A DNA stretch of 64,000 nt from Terrilactibacillus tamarindi (GCF_009718825.1 NZ_WNHB01000007.1:1-64000), one strand, 5' to 3'; counted from the stretch's first letter, positions 1 through 8,779 are shown. Translations and numbers: made by a program. The notes: generated from the letters alone by a model not told the origin.

Positions 1-32
1 TGATTTGAGGAGAGTATCTTAAAAACCGTTTT

Positions 33-668
33 TTAGTGAGTCATATTATTATTTTGCATAGGAGATGTTTGCGCAGGGGCATATGAGTTAAGAATTTGTT
101 GCATATCCTCTTGAGCGAGTTGTGGTACTTGGTAATATTTGTGTTTATTTTGGTAGAGAGAAATTTCATAAGCCATTTCAATGCAGTTTGCTATTGAAGC
201 AGCTAATACTCGACGAACAACTGGATTTGTTGATTCAGTTGCTGCCATAGTTCTTGCTGAAGCCCCTTGTTTACAACAAGAAAGCATGGTACCTGAGATA
301 AATTGATCAGAAATCTCAGAAGTGCTTTGCATTGGTTTTTTTGGAGAAGTTGGCGTCATTCCATAGATGAAATCATTATTTTGTTTCATCATATAGGGCT
401 CTGTTCTCTTAGAAGGATGTTGCCCTGTTTTAAAACATTCACATGTTAAGTTATATTCATCTTGAATAAATTGGTATTGACGATCAAGAATATCACGTAA
501 TTCAGGATCTTTGACAAATTCACGCATTAACATATATGTGTTTAACGTGTTAATGGATCCAGATAAAACTTCGTGTACATCAAACAATTCATGACCACCA
601 TGATTTAAATTAGGCGGTACTTGATATGTTTGCGTATTTTGAGATGTTTGGTTTTGTTGATTTTGCAC
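33..668 (-). CDS. CotF-family spore coat protein
   Basis: Probable inner or outer coat protein of the endospore. The Coat_F pattern is visible twice: a helical ferritin-like half (HELFDVHEVLSG, then LMREFVKDPELRDIL) and a second half (MAATESTNPVVRRVLA, then EMAYEISLYQN). The N-terminus is rich in Gln and Asn. The frame also opens with an ATG 15 bases upstream, but GGGAGG lies 7 bases before a GTG, so the GTG at 668 is the better start, giving 211 aa. Upstream on the minus strand, at 705-712, is CATACTAA, which resembles a sporulation sigma -10 box; this is weak. Family assignment is confident; the exact coat layer cannot be read. Confidence 0.8.
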   Translation of the reverse strand: MQNQQNQTSQNTQTYQVPPNLNHGGHELFDVHEVLSGSINTLNTYMLMREFVKDPELRDILDRQYQFIQDEYNLTCECFKTGQHPSKRTEPYMMKQNNDFIYGMTPTSPKKPMQSTSEISDQFISGTMLSCCKQGASARTMAATESTNPVVRRVLAASIANCIEMAYEISLYQNKHKYYQVPQLAQEDMQQILNSYAPAQTSPMQNNNMTH

Positions 669-816
669 GATGATTCCTCCCATAGTTAAAATGATGAATC
701 AAAATTAGTATGTATTGTGGCAATGGATTTATTCATTCGTTGATTAAATCTTATTTGGCATAAATTTTACAATCGTTCAACAAAAAGAAAATTCCTAATG
801 AGGGGTTGTTTTTGAT

Positions 817-906
817 ATGGAATCTAAAGAGGCAAAAATACCACTTACTAAGAGTAAAACAAACAGAATGTGGAATAATAAAAAAGCTTTTATGCCTTTG
901 TGTTAA
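817..906 (+). CDS. possible 29-aa peptide upstream of hmp
   Basis: Short frame reading MESKEAKIPLTKSKTNRM and ending MPLC. It is lysine-rich and has no membrane segment. GAGGGG lies 11 bases upstream of the ATG, which is long for a ribosome binding site. It could be a leader peptide, a real small protein or chance. I do not recognise it. Confidence 0.2.
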   Translation: MESKEAKIPLTKSKTNRMWNNKKAFMPLC

Positions 907-943
907 TACTTGTAAATCTATTTGAAGAAAGGGATTGTTTTAT

Positions 944-2164
944 ATGCTGGATGAAAAAACGATAGAAATAGTTCAGGCTACCGCTCCCGTCTTAAAGGAA
1001 CATAGTAAAGAAATCGGGAAAAGATTTTATAAGCTTTTGTTTGAAAAAGCCCCTAATTTATACAACGTCTTTAATCAAACGAATCAAAAAAGAGGTCTCC
1101 AGCAAGAAGCATTGGGATATGCCGTTTATGCGGCTGGAGAGCATATCACCAATCTTGATGCGATAAAGCCTGTAATTGAAAGGATTGCTCAAAAACACCG
1201 AGCTATCGGTATTACAGCAGATCAATATCCTGTAGTCGGAGAAACTTTACTTCAAGCGGTAAAGGACGTTCTTGGTGATACAGCAACAGACGAAATTATT
1301 GAAGCGTGGGGAAAAGCATATGGCTATATTGCGGATGCTTTTATCGAACTTGAAAAAAAGCTTTACGAAGAAACAGAAAGTCAACCAGGAGGATGGGAAG
1401 GTTATCGAAACTTTATTGTGGATAAAAAAGTCAAAGAAAGTGATGAGGTGACGTCCTTTTATCTAAAGCCTGAAGATGAAAAAGCCATCGCTACTAATAA
1501 AGCTGGACAGTACCTCACCGTAAAAGTAAATGTACCTGGAGAGAAATATACCCACATCCGCCATTACAGTCTTTCAGAAGCACCAGGCAAAGACTATTAT
1601 CGTATCAGTGTAAAACGAGAAGATGAGCACGATACTTCACCGGAAGGAATTGTATCAAACTATTTACATAGAACGATTCAAACTGGCGATCTACTTCCAT
1701 TTTCTGCTCCTGCGGGAGACTTTGTACTTCAACATGATGACTTGCCTGTGGTTTTAATAAGTGGAGGTATTGGAATAACGCCTTTATTCTGTATGTTACA
1801 ATCTCTTGTTAAGGAACAAGTCAAACAGAGTATAACGTTTATTCACTCAACTCGAAATAGTAAAACCCATGCTTTTCGGGAGGATGTCAAACAATTAGCT
1901 ACAGATAATGGCAATGTAACATCATTGGTTTGTTATAACTCACCGACTGAAGAGGACAAAGCCTCTAAAGACTTTGATAAAGAAGGGCATATTGATTTAA
2001 ACTTCTTAAAATTGAACGTTGCAACCCAAAATGCTAACTTTTATTTATGTGGTTCCATTCCTTTTATGGACGCTATAATTAAAGCCTTACAAGAATGGGG
2101 AGTTCCTAAGGAGCGTATTCATTATGAGTCATTTAGCCCAGTGGCAATTTTAGGTGATGAATAG
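944..2164 (+). CDS. hmp: flavohemoprotein, nitric oxide dioxygenase
   Basis: Converts NO and O2 to nitrate in the cytoplasm using NAD(P)H, protecting against nitrosative stress. Residues 1-140 form the globin domain, with the proximal haem His at about residue 85 (QKHRAIGI). A ferredoxin-reductase-type FAD domain follows (RHYSLS), then an NAD-binding domain (ISGGIGITPLF) and the C-terminal YESFSP. The 406-aa length is normal for Hmp. The start is the ATG at 944, preceded by AAGAAAGGGA at a 9-base gap; a TTG three codons earlier overlaps that site and is less likely. No clear NsrR palindrome was seen upstream. The gene is monocistronic and ends at a strong hairpin. Confidence 0.96.
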   Translation: MLDEKTIEIVQATAPVLKEHSKEIGKRFYKLLFEKAPNLYNVFNQTNQKRGLQQEALGYAVYAAGEHITNLDAIKPVIERIAQKHRAIGITADQYPVVGETLLQAVKDVLGDTATDEIIEAWGKAYGYIADAFIELEKKLYEETESQPGGWEGYRNFIVDKKVKESDEVTSFYLKPEDEKAIATNKAGQYLTVKVNVPGEKYTHIRHYSLSEAPGKDYYRISVKREDEHDTSPEGIVSNYLHRTIQTGDLLPFSAPAGDFVLQHDDLPVVLISGGIGITPLFCMLQSLVKEQVKQSITFIHSTRNSKTHAFREDVKQLATDNGNVTSLVCYNSPTEEDKASKDFDKEGHIDLNFLKLNVATQNANFYLCGSIPFMDAIIKALQEWGVPKERIHYESFSPVAILGDE

Positions 2165-2241
2165 GCGAAAAGAGCAATATAATTTTAAAGCTTTATCATT
2201 ATATGGATTAAGTGAAATAGATAGTATGGTAATCGTAGGAA

Positions 2242-2275
2242 AACCCTCACTCGTCATGAACCTAGAGTGAGGGTT
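2242..2275. terminator. bidirectional terminator hmp / fetB
   Basis: Perfect 11-bp stem AACCCTCACTC / GAGTGAGGGTT with a 12-base loop, between two convergent genes. Confidence 0.85.
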
Positions 2276-2303
2276 AAATTATTTTTCGGGAGACTAACCA
2301 TAT

Positions 2304-3053
2304 TCAAATCTTTAACTGGTGTCTTTTATTATAAAACTGCTTATAACTGATAAATATGGCGATCATGGTTGCTATCATGGTTGCAGATAACAACATAAAC
2401 GTTACCATAATTTGAAAGCGGATAGCTTGGAGAGGCGGCGTTCCTGCTATGATGAGTCCGCTCATCATTCCTGGTAGGGCCACAATTCCAAGCGTTTTTG
2501 CTGAATCGATGGTTGGGATCACGGCCATTTTCATTGTATCTTGGATTTGGGTTTTCGAAGCTAAGTGAGGTAAGGCTCCAAGAGACAATTTTGCTTCTAT
2601 TTCCATTCGTTGTTGAGTAAAAGCCTTTTCTAAGTTGGTGTAACCAATATTTATCGCAACCATGGCATTGCTAATCACCATTCCTGATACAGGGATGATC
2701 TCATTAACTTTAAATTGAAGGGCCCCTGTAAGAATTAGAATGGTCATCGTTATGCTTGTACTAATGACAAGGGCAAATAGAGATATCCAAAAGCCATGGT
2801 TAACAACGTTAGGCACTCTTTTTCTTGTATTTAAGGCAGCGTTTATCAATATAATAAAAACTAACATTAAGATAATTAATGGTTGTTTGGCTTCAAAAAC
2901 GAACGTTAATATGTAACCAACAATAAGAAGTTGAATGATCGCTCGAAGGACAGAAATGATCATATCCTTTGTTAAATCGAGTTGCTGTTTATATGAAACA
3001 ATGATTGGAATGATAAGTAAACTCGATGCGAGGATCAGGGAGGTCATACTCAT
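2304..3053 (-). CDS. fetB: FetB-like iron export ABC permease (UPF0014)
   Basis: Membrane permease of the FetAB/YbbLM family, which exports iron and helps oxidative-stress resistance in E. coli. About six to seven hydrophobic segments are visible, with the family-typical NAALNTRKRVPN and LGALPHLASK stretches and a GMMSGLI loop. Length 249 aa matches the family. Its ATG overlaps the end of fetA by four bases (ATGA), so the two are translationally coupled. The substrate is inferred from the family; other metals or sugars remain possible. Confidence 0.88.
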   Translation of the reverse strand: MSMTSLILASSLLIIPIIVSYKQQLDLTKDMIISVLRAIIQLLIVGYILTFVFEAKQPLIILMLVFIILINAALNTRKRVPNVVNHGFWISLFALVISTSITMTILILTGALQFKVNEIIPVSGMVISNAMVAINIGYTNLEKAFTQQRMEIEAKLSLGALPHLASKTQIQDTMKMAVIPTIDSAKTLGIVALPGMMSGLIIAGTPPLQAIRFQIMVTFMLLSATMIATMIAIFISYKQFYNKRHQLKI

Positions 3054-3703
3054 TTGATCACTTCCTCATTTGAAATCTTCCCCTGTTCAATTGTTAACCT
3101 GCGGGAAAATAAGCGGGTACTTTGCTTAATATCGTGAGTTATCCAAATTATACCTAACCCTTTTTCTTGATGATATTTAAATATTTCTTGCTCAACTAAC
3201 TGTTGGTTCTTCTGATCTAATGCAGAGGTCGCTTCGTCTAATAAAAGAAATTTAGGGACATACATAAGTTGACGGATGATGGCTAGACGTTGTTTTTCAC
3301 CGCCGGAAAAACGACTAACATTTGTATTTAAGTCATATTGACTTAAATTAAACGCAGTGAGTAGATAGTTAGCGCGCTTTATATCACATTTTTCTTTTCT
3401 GATTTTTGCTGGAAAGCTGACATTATCAAATATTGTTTCGCCAAAAAGTGTAGGTGTTTGAGGACAATAACTAACGGTTTGACGTAGTTGCTCAGGTTTA
3501 TAACTTATGTAATTTTTACCATTCAGAAAGCATTGCCCATCTGTAGGCGAGATCAAATCAGCCATCAATCGTAGTAGAGTACTCTTACCACTCCCAGAAG
3601 GACCAATAATTGAGACTGTTTCTCCTTCGTTAATCGTCAAATTAAGATGGGATAAAATAGGAGCGTCGTTTGGCTGGAAGGAAATATTTTTTAATTCTAA
3701 CAT
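3050..3703 (-). CDS. fetA: FetA-like ABC transporter ATPase
   Basis: ATP-binding partner of the downstream permease. Walker A (GPSGSGKST, about residue 35), Q-loop (YCPQTP), ABC signature (FSGGEKQRL), Walker B (LLLDEATSALD) and switch His (WITHD) are all present, so it should be catalytically competent. At 217 aa it is one NBD with no extra domains. First gene of a two-gene operon with fetB. Confidence 0.9.
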   Translation of the reverse strand: MLELKNISFQPNDAPILSHLNLTINEGETVSIIGPSGSGKSTLLRLMADLISPTDGQCFLNGKNYISYKPEQLRQTVSYCPQTPTLFGETIFDNVSFPAKIRKEKCDIKRANYLLTAFNLSQYDLNTNVSRFSGGEKQRLAIIRQLMYVPKFLLLDEATSALDQKNQQLVEQEIFKYHQEKGLGIIWITHDIKQSTRLFSRRLTIEQGKISNEEVIK

Positions 3704-4029
3704 GGAAGTCCACCTTATAAGAAAATTTTTGAGTAAGTTAAAATAAATTGAGTAAGTATACCTATCATACCCATATCAATTAGAAGTCTATAAGATATCC
3801 CTAAGAATATTCAATTACAATGATCGGGCTGTCTAAAAAAGATGATACCTCACAAAGGTTTAGATAACAATAATCTGAGTCGTTCAATAGGGGTTATTTG
3901 CGCTGCAGAACCCTATGTATAGAATTCATATTACTTTCTAAAAAATCAACAACAAGTTGGGGTTTATATAACCTTCCCTGCTATTTTGAATATATTATAA
4001 AGATATAATACGAATGGGCTGATTTTCTA
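3704..4029. other. intergenic stretch, promoters only
   Basis: About 326 AT-rich bases between the divergent fetA and the orphan gene at 4030. A loose -10-like run (TATTATAAAGATATAAT) lies at about 3989-4007. No repeat or RNA fold was recognised. Confidence 0.4.
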
Positions 4030-4605
4030 ATGGAAATGGAATTAAAAACTCTAACAGGTACCTGGTTAGAGACACTGGGTACCATTCTAAATGCATTGGG
4101 CATAACTAAAGCCCTTCCTTTTAGTCTAAGTTTCAGAAATAATTGTTCATTATGGGGAAATGTACTTCAAGCAACTGGAAATGGACTTAGTGCTGAAGAA
4201 GAAGATTTTAAATATAGATTGGGTTTAGAACTTCAATCTGTAGGTAATTTAACTATAATTTATGGCATTTTACTTCCTATAAACCACAGAGAAGATCTTA
4301 GGAAGTTTATTACAGGAAATTGGTTACAAACGCTTGGGACCCTAGTTTGTTTTTCACATTCTGTTGTAAATGAGAAAACACCACACGACAGGGTGGGGTG
4401 TTTATTACAGGCAATAGGAAACTCTTTACAAGCAATAGCGGGAATCGAAGAATTAAAAGCACCCATTCAAAACTTAAATATGGATATAACGGATATACTA
4501 GAATTTTCAGGTAGCTGGGTTCAGGTGATTGGTTCATTAATGTCATCGTTAGAATATACGGCGAGTTTAAATAATGATGAGTTAGAGGATAAAAAAGAAA
4601 AGTAA
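4030..4605 (+). CDS. orphan protein built of G-W-[LV]-[EQ]-x-[LI]-G repeats (DUF6944-like)
   Basis: 191 aa made of about six copies of an amphipathic motif: GTWLETLGTILNALG, LWGNVLQATGNGL, LELQSVGNL, GNWLQTLGTL, CLLQAIGNSLQAIAG and SGSWVQVIGSLM. The motif resembles Bacillales proteins of the DUF6944 type, whose function is unknown. There is no signal peptide and no strong transmembrane helix; the repeats suggest a stack of amphipathic helices. The ribosome binding site is weak. It lies beside another Bacillales-restricted-looking gene, so a spore or envelope role is possible but unproven. Confidence 0.65.
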   Translation: MEMELKTLTGTWLETLGTILNALGITKALPFSLSFRNNCSLWGNVLQATGNGLSAEEEDFKYRLGLELQSVGNLTIIYGILLPINHREDLRKFITGNWLQTLGTLVCFSHSVVNEKTPHDRVGCLLQAIGNSLQAIAGIEELKAPIQNLNMDITDILEFSGSWVQVIGSLMSSLEYTASLNNDELEDKKEK

Positions 4606-4736
4606 GATGTATAAGATAACTAGAATTGACGGTTGTTTTAAAAAGTAAGGATTAGGTTATATACATGGGCTAAAACCTATTCATCTTTAGGCAAATTGAA
4701 TATTGTAATAAAAAATAGATGGGTAGGTGCACTTAG

Positions 4737-5180
4737 ATGAGCTATAACGGCTTTGACCAAAATGAATTTAGCTATACTTTTCCAGGATACCAAGATCAAT
4801 TCTCTAACGGACAAGAGAATTATTATGATTATGATGATCAAGATGTTCGAGTTTCACCCTCGTTAATTCCACAGGCAACCATTCAACAAGAAATAAATTT
4901 GGGTCGAACCGGTCATTATTACAGAACAAGGCTTGCAAGCTTTGGTCAAATGATGACGATTCAATTGTTAGGTTTTAATCCAGCTACGGGTATGGTAAAC
5001 ATGAATGTCTATATTCCTGCACAAAGACAATGGGTATTCCACCAAGAACATAATACAGATTTATTTGGTTTGACCTATTTAGGACCTACGCCGCCAAGTC
5101 TTCCGGGTCAAGGCGGACCGGGCGGGAGTCCCAGACCACCTTGGTGTGCCTATTTTCCATGGCATCCATGGTGTAGATAA
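4737..5180 (+). CDS. uncharacterised protein with Pro/Trp/Cys-rich tail
   Basis: 147 aa. The N-terminal third is acidic and Tyr/Asn/Asp-rich with no signal peptide (EFSYTFPGYQDQF, YYDYDDQDV). The middle is a compact beta-like stretch (LASFGQMMTIQLLGFNP...VNMNVYIPAQRQWVF). The tail is Gly/Pro followed by PPWCAYFPWHPWCR. Such tails occur in spore-surface and coat-associated proteins, which is an inference only. GGTAGGTG precedes the ATG, and a strong terminator follows. Confidence 0.6.
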   Translation: MSYNGFDQNEFSYTFPGYQDQFSNGQENYYDYDDQDVRVSPSLIPQATIQQEINLGRTGHYYRTRLASFGQMMTIQLLGFNPATGMVNMNVYIPAQRQWVFHQEHNTDLFGLTYLGPTPPSLPGQGGPGGSPRPPWCAYFPWHPWCR

Positions 5181-5187
5181 TAGGAAA

Positions 5188-5226
5188 AAACAAGCACGAT
5201 CGAAATATGATCATGCTTGTTTTTTA
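5188..5226. terminator. bidirectional terminator
   Basis: Stem AAACAAGCACGATC / GATCATGCTTGTTT with a 7-base loop and T-runs on both sides, serving convergent genes. Confidence 0.85.
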
Positions 5227-5229
5227 GTA

Positions 5230-6144
5230 TTAATTAAAGTGATAAGCGGCAAGAAATTTATCAATAGCCGCTTCATATTCTTTTTTGTTGTCAGAATATG
5301 AGCAAGCATGAGCACCCAGCTCAGCCAAGAATAGTTGCTTGTTGTCTGGTTTTGCCTCATATAGAGCCACAGTCATTTCATTTAAAATATAATCATCTTG
5401 TTTACTATGGATAAATAAAACGGGATGATGCACATTTTTAATATAGCGAATGGGTGAGACATCTTGTATCCGATAGCGGTCACGAATCCGAATAAGTAAT
5501 TTGGCCATTGGTAATAAAGGCCATCTTGGCAGATGGTAATCTGTGTTTAAAACATGATGCAATTGTTGATAGAAATCTGAAAAAGGACAATCAGCAATAT
5601 AAAAGTCAGCTCCATCCTCAATCATTCCTGCATATTGAAGCATGGTAGATGCCCCCATAGATTCTCCATGAATGCCCAGAATAATGTCGTTGCCAAACCG
5701 TTCTTTAACCCAATTGACCAAAGTTTCTAGATCATATTTCTCATAATAACCATAGCTGGTCGTTTTACCACCAGATTGTCCATGTCTTCGATGATCATAA
5801 ATAATGACACTGAAACCTCTTTTCAAAAAAAGGTTAGCGTATTTAACGGAATTAAACTGATTAACCGTGACGCCATGGCAAAATATCATGATTTTCTGAG
5901 TGGATTTTCCGGGAATATAGTGGCCTTTTATAAGGTAACCATAAGGCGATCTAAGAGAAAAGGGTTCCTTTGGCATTGATTGATATTCTTTTAAATTAAA
6001 ATGCTCATAAGTATGCATTTCTCGATCAACGATAAACTGATCTGTTTTCTTCTTTATATACATGATCTTATTCGTAAAGTAATAGCCTGCTGCAATCGTG
6101 GCACCAGCTGTAACTAGGGCAGCCTTCAAAAATCGATTCATCAT
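5230..6144 (-). CDS. membrane-anchored alpha/beta hydrolase
   Basis: Alpha/beta-hydrolase of the type often called YqkD-like. An N-terminal hydrophobic anchor (about residues 7-27) precedes the fold. The oxyanion region is FCHGVTVN, the nucleophile elbow is GESMG, the acid is in SKQDDYI, and the catalytic His is in GAHACSY. These complete the triad. The substrate is unknown; esterase or peptidase activity is typical of the family. Two ATGs stand side by side at the start; GAGGTC suits either. Monocistronic. Confidence 0.85.
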   Translation of the reverse strand: MMNRFLKAALVTAGATIAAGYYFTNKIMYIKKKTDQFIVDREMHTYEHFNLKEYQSMPKEPFSLRSPYGYLIKGHYIPGKSTQKIMIFCHGVTVNQFNSVKYANLFLKRGFSVIIYDHRRHGQSGGKTTSYGYYEKYDLETLVNWVKERFGNDIILGIHGESMGASTMLQYAGMIEDGADFYIADCPFSDFYQQLHHVLNTDYHLPRWPLLPMAKLLIRIRDRYRIQDVSPIRYIKNVHHPVLFIHSKQDDYILNEMTVALYEAKPDNKQLFLAELGAHACSYSDNKKEYEAAIDKFLAAYHFN

Positions 6145-6195
6145 TTTGACCTCGTGTTTTTATATAAAGTTTACCATACATATCGCTAAATATTA

Positions 6196-6229
6196 AAAGC
6201 AGGAGCTGCATGTATAGCTCCTGCTTTGT
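6196..6229 (-). terminator. terminator of queT-queF
   Basis: Stem AAAGCAGGAGCT / AGCTCCTGCTTT with an 8-base loop, directly after the queF stop. Confidence 0.8.
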
Positions 6230-6723
6230 TAACGGTTATCAATTTTTTCAGGATATAAATCGTGGTTGGCGAGTCTATCAAACGCGACCTTTTCCCATTT
6301 TGTACCTGGTTTTCCGTAGTTCACATAGGGATCAATACTGATTCCACCTCTTGGCGTGAATTTACCCCAGACTTCAAGATACTTTGGATCCATGAGTTTT
6401 ATCAGATCATCGGCAATTTTATTCATGCAATCTTCATGAAAATCGCCATGGTTTCGAAAACTAAATAGATATAGTTTCAAACTTTTACTTTCAACCATTT
6501 TTTCATCTGGCACATAGCTAATGTAAAGTGTGGCAAAATCAGGTTGGCTCGTGATGGGGCATAAACTCGTAAACTCTGGAAAATTGAATTTTACAAAGTA
6601 GTCACGGTGTGTATTCATGTTTTGAAAGGATTCCAAAACGCTTGGATCATAATCAAAGCTATAGACGGTTTTTTTATTTCCAAGTAACGTTAATTCATCA
6701 TTTTGCTCGCTTCGTTCTGACAT
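6229..6723 (-). CDS. queF: NADPH-dependent preQ0 reductase
   Basis: Reduces 7-cyano-7-deazaguanine to preQ1 in queuosine synthesis. The short unimodular QueF type is seen: catalytic Cys in [12 protein letters not shown], the Glu/Ser region [21 protein letters not shown], and the C-terminal [12 protein letters not shown]. Length 164 aa is normal. The ATG lies 34 bases inside the end of queT and has its own GGAGG site (GGAGGAAATAAAGC before ATG). Confidence 0.95.
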   Translation of the reverse strand: MSERSEQNDELTLLGNKKTVYSFDYDPSVLESFQNMNTHRDYFVKFNFPEFTSLCPITSQPDFATLYISYVPDEKMVESKSLKLYLFSFRNHGDFHEDCMNKIADDLIKLMDPKYLEVWGKFTPRGGISIDPYVNYGKPGTKWEKVAFDRLANHDLYPEKIDNR

Positions 6724-7373
6724 GCTTTATTTCCTCCTTGTTTACGTTTTGCATAATAGACAACTAAATAAATGAGAGGGGCCCCAATAATAGAATAACT
6801 AAATTTAAGAATATATTCAGAGCTCATCGCTGTAAGTATGCTCGTTATAGGCATAACACCGATAAAAGCAATAAACATGAACATGATCGAATCAATAAGC
6901 TGGCTTGAGGCGGTGCTTGCAATACTTCTTAACCAGAGCATTCGTCCTTGAGTGCGTTGTTTTAGTTTAGAAAAAAGGGTGACATCAAGAGTTTGGGAGC
7001 ATAAATAAGCGACTAATGAAGCGAAAACTGTTCTTGGAAGAGAACCAAGTACCGTTTCCATTGCCTGTTGGCCGTGCCAAAATGGTGCAGCCGGTAAGTG
7101 AAGAACGATTTGGATTAATCCAATAAAGACGACATTGGCCAAAAAACCAATCCAAATGATACGTTGCGCCACATGCTTTCCCCAAATTTCTGTCATACTA
7201 TCAAGAATGATAAAGGTTAATGGGTAAAAAATAATAGGGGAAGTCATAGAAATTGACCCTACTGAAAAAAGTTTGACTGCACATAAATTGGCAGTGATAA
7301 GGCAAGTAACAAATAGCATCGCCAAAATAATCAGGCGATAAGGCACATCGATGATTGTTTCTTGTTGGTTCAT
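6690..7373 (-). CDS. queuosine precursor transporter (YhhQ/VUT family)
   Basis: Six or so hydrophobic segments and the family signature [13 protein letters not shown]...[16 protein letters not shown] identify the VUT/DUF165 family that imports queuosine precursors. Length 227 aa is typical. It is the first gene of a two-gene operon with queF and lies behind a probable preQ1 riboswitch, which supports the precursor-import role. The 34-base overlap with queF suggests coupled translation. Confidence 0.9.
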   Translation of the reverse strand: MNQQETIIDVPYRLIILAMLFVTCLITANLCAVKLFSVGSISMTSPIIFYPLTFIILDSMTEIWGKHVAQRIIWIGFLANVVFIGLIQIVLHLPAAPFWHGQQAMETVLGSLPRTVFASLVAYLCSQTLDVTLFSKLKQRTQGRMLWLRSIASTASSQLIDSIMFMFIAFIGVMPITSILTAMSSEYILKFSYSIIGAPLIYLVVYYAKRKQGGNKACQNEASKMMN

Positions 7374-7380
7374 AAAATCT

Positions 7381-7428
7381 CTCCCATAGTTTTTTTAGTA
7401 AAGCAGAGGAGGGTTTCGAACTCTGCTA
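7381..7428 (-). promoter_or_regulatory. candidate preQ1-I riboswitch
   Basis: On the minus strand the queT leader reads GCAGAG, then TTCGAAACCCTC, then CTCTGC, followed by TTTACTAAAAAAACTATGGGAG. This gives a 6-bp P1 hairpin with the conserved ACCC-type loop, an A-rich tail that can dock in the helix, and a GGG of the ribosome binding site free to pair with the loop CCC. That layout matches small translational preQ1-I switches. The queT-queF context supports it. It is a by-eye assignment. Confidence 0.7.
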
Positions 7429-7482
7429 CATACTTAAATGATTATAGCCATCCTAAAGATAGGTTGCAAGTTTAGTATAAAA

Positions 7483-7520
7483 AACACCGTATCTCCCAAG
7501 CTGGATGGAAGATCGGTGTT
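7483..7520 (-). terminator. terminator of LCP gene
   Basis: Stem AACACCG / CGGTGTT, extended by partly paired ATCTCCC and GGAAGAT, just beyond the stop of the minus-strand gene, with a downstream T-rich run. Confidence 0.7.
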
Positions 7521-7529
7521 ATCCAAATA

Positions 7530-8456
7530 CTATTGTTGTTGTTCTGAAATCATGTCACGTGCACGTTGTTTCTCATCTTCAGGCACACTAAGGTAATAAA
7601 TTCTCTGGCCACTTGCAGTTTTTTCCCAGTCATCGTTCCCCTTGACTTCATAATTTGTGACATTTTGCCGGCAGTCACGGTAATTTTGGGCCATATTTTT
7701 CATATCTTCAAAGGTTAAGTTTGTTTTGATATTGCTTTGAACTGCTTTTAGAATATCTTGATATTTGGAAAATGATGAAAAGCTTGCGGCCTTATTGATC
7801 ACAGCCATGATCACATCGCGTTGGCGTTGGTTTCGCCCAAAGTCGCCTCGATTGTCTAAATGTCTCATTCTTACATATCCAAGTGCTTTAGCACCGGTAT
7901 CTAGCGTAATATCACCTTTTTGATAGTAATAGCCTTTTTTATAATACCCTTCATCGTGCCAGCTGATATCATTATGAACGGTAACGCCGCCCACTGCATC
8001 TACAAGGTCAGCTAAACCTTCCATGTTTATGCGGATGTAGTGATCAAAGTTGACTCCCAAAAATTTATTAAAGGTATCGAGAGCCATTTTAGAACCGCCA
8101 TAAGCATAGGCACTATTAATTTTACTAATAGAGCCGTGACCGACAATTTCAGCTTTCGAATCACGTGGGATGGAGACCATTAACATGGATTTCTTAGTCG
8201 GATTCAAAGTTAAAGCAATCATGGTATCTGAGCGTCCGGGATCGCCTTTACGTTGATCTACACCGAGTAAAAGGATGGAGAAAGGTTTTTGGTTTTGTAG
8301 TTCTTTTGAATCACTTTGAGTTTTCGTTTCTGTAGAATCGTATATTTTATTTGCCGTGGTTTTGACCGAATGATACATGTACCAAACACCTGCACCACCA
8401 GCTACAATAGCTAGTCCTACGATAATACCTAATGTCACAAATATTTTTTTAAGCAT
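7530..8456 (-). CDS. LytR-CpsA-Psr (LCP) wall-polymer ligase
   Basis: Attaches teichoic acid or other anionic polymers to peptidoglycan on the outer face of the membrane. An N-terminal anchor (about residues 4-25 from the chosen start) precedes the LCP domain, which shows the FSILLLGVDQR, GRSDTMIALTLNP, SIPRDSKAEI, and GYVRMRHLDNRGDFGRNQRQRDV motifs with the Arg and Asp residues that bind polyprenyl pyrophosphate. The chosen ATG is preceded by AAAGGGA; an ATG nine codons earlier lacks a site. A second LCP gene lies at 48064-49065. Confidence 0.93.
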   Translation of the reverse strand: MLKKIFVTLGIIVGLAIVAGGAGVWYMYHSVKTTANKIYDSTETKTQSDSKELQNQKPFSILLLGVDQRKGDPGRSDTMIALTLNPTKKSMLMVSIPRDSKAEIVGHGSISKINSAYAYGGSKMALDTFNKFLGVNFDHYIRINMEGLADLVDAVGGVTVHNDISWHDEGYYKKGYYYQKGDITLDTGAKALGYVRMRHLDNRGDFGRNQRQRDVIMAVINKAASFSSFSKYQDILKAVQSNIKTNLTFEDMKNMAQNYRDCRQNVTNYEVKGNDDWEKTASGQRIYYLSVPEDEKQRARDMISEQQQ

Positions 8457-8559
8457 TGGATAGTCCCTTTCAGTATATTTCAAACACTAAACGACAAAAT
8501 TTTCATTATAATGATATAGTACCATGAAACAAGAATGGAGGTTGCTTTTTTTAAAAATT

Positions 8560-8582
8560 TTACAATGTTAAAAATTGTAACC
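8560..8582. promoter_or_regulatory. palindrome with GlnR/TnrA-like box upstream of ureA
   Basis: TTACAAT-GTTAAAA-ATTGTAA is a perfect 7+7 palindrome. Overlapping it, 8566-8582 reads TGTTA, seven bases, then TAACC, one mismatch from the GlnR/TnrA consensus TGTNAN7TNACA. It lies about 200 bp before ureA, as expected for nitrogen control of urease. Confidence 0.5.
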
Positions 8583-8598
8583 ATAACGACTAGAATTT

Positions 8599-8618
8599 AT
8601 TGGGTTAATCAACCCAAT
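8599..8618. promoter_or_regulatory. 20-bp operator-like palindrome upstream of ureA
   Basis: ATTGGGTT-AATC-AACCCAAT, perfect 8+8. No T-run follows, so an operator is more likely than a terminator. The regulator is unknown. TAGAATATTCTA, another 12-bp palindrome, lies at about 8648-8660. Confidence 0.5.
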
Positions 8619-8779
8619 TATTTATTTTTCAATAAATCAATTTATGTTAGAATATTCTATAACTAATGAATGTTTGTTTTTATAAAAAAAAGGATTTACT
8701 AGAATGGTTGGTTTTAGAAGATTTAAATCATGAATGAATTAAAGTAAATGGTCGGGAGTTCCTGAAAGGAGAACATATT

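Noticed and set aside
4260-4546. Reverse-strand frames of 68 and 78 aa under the repeat protein
   Set aside because: They are shadows of the + strand gene, which has repeats in the protein and forward codon structure.
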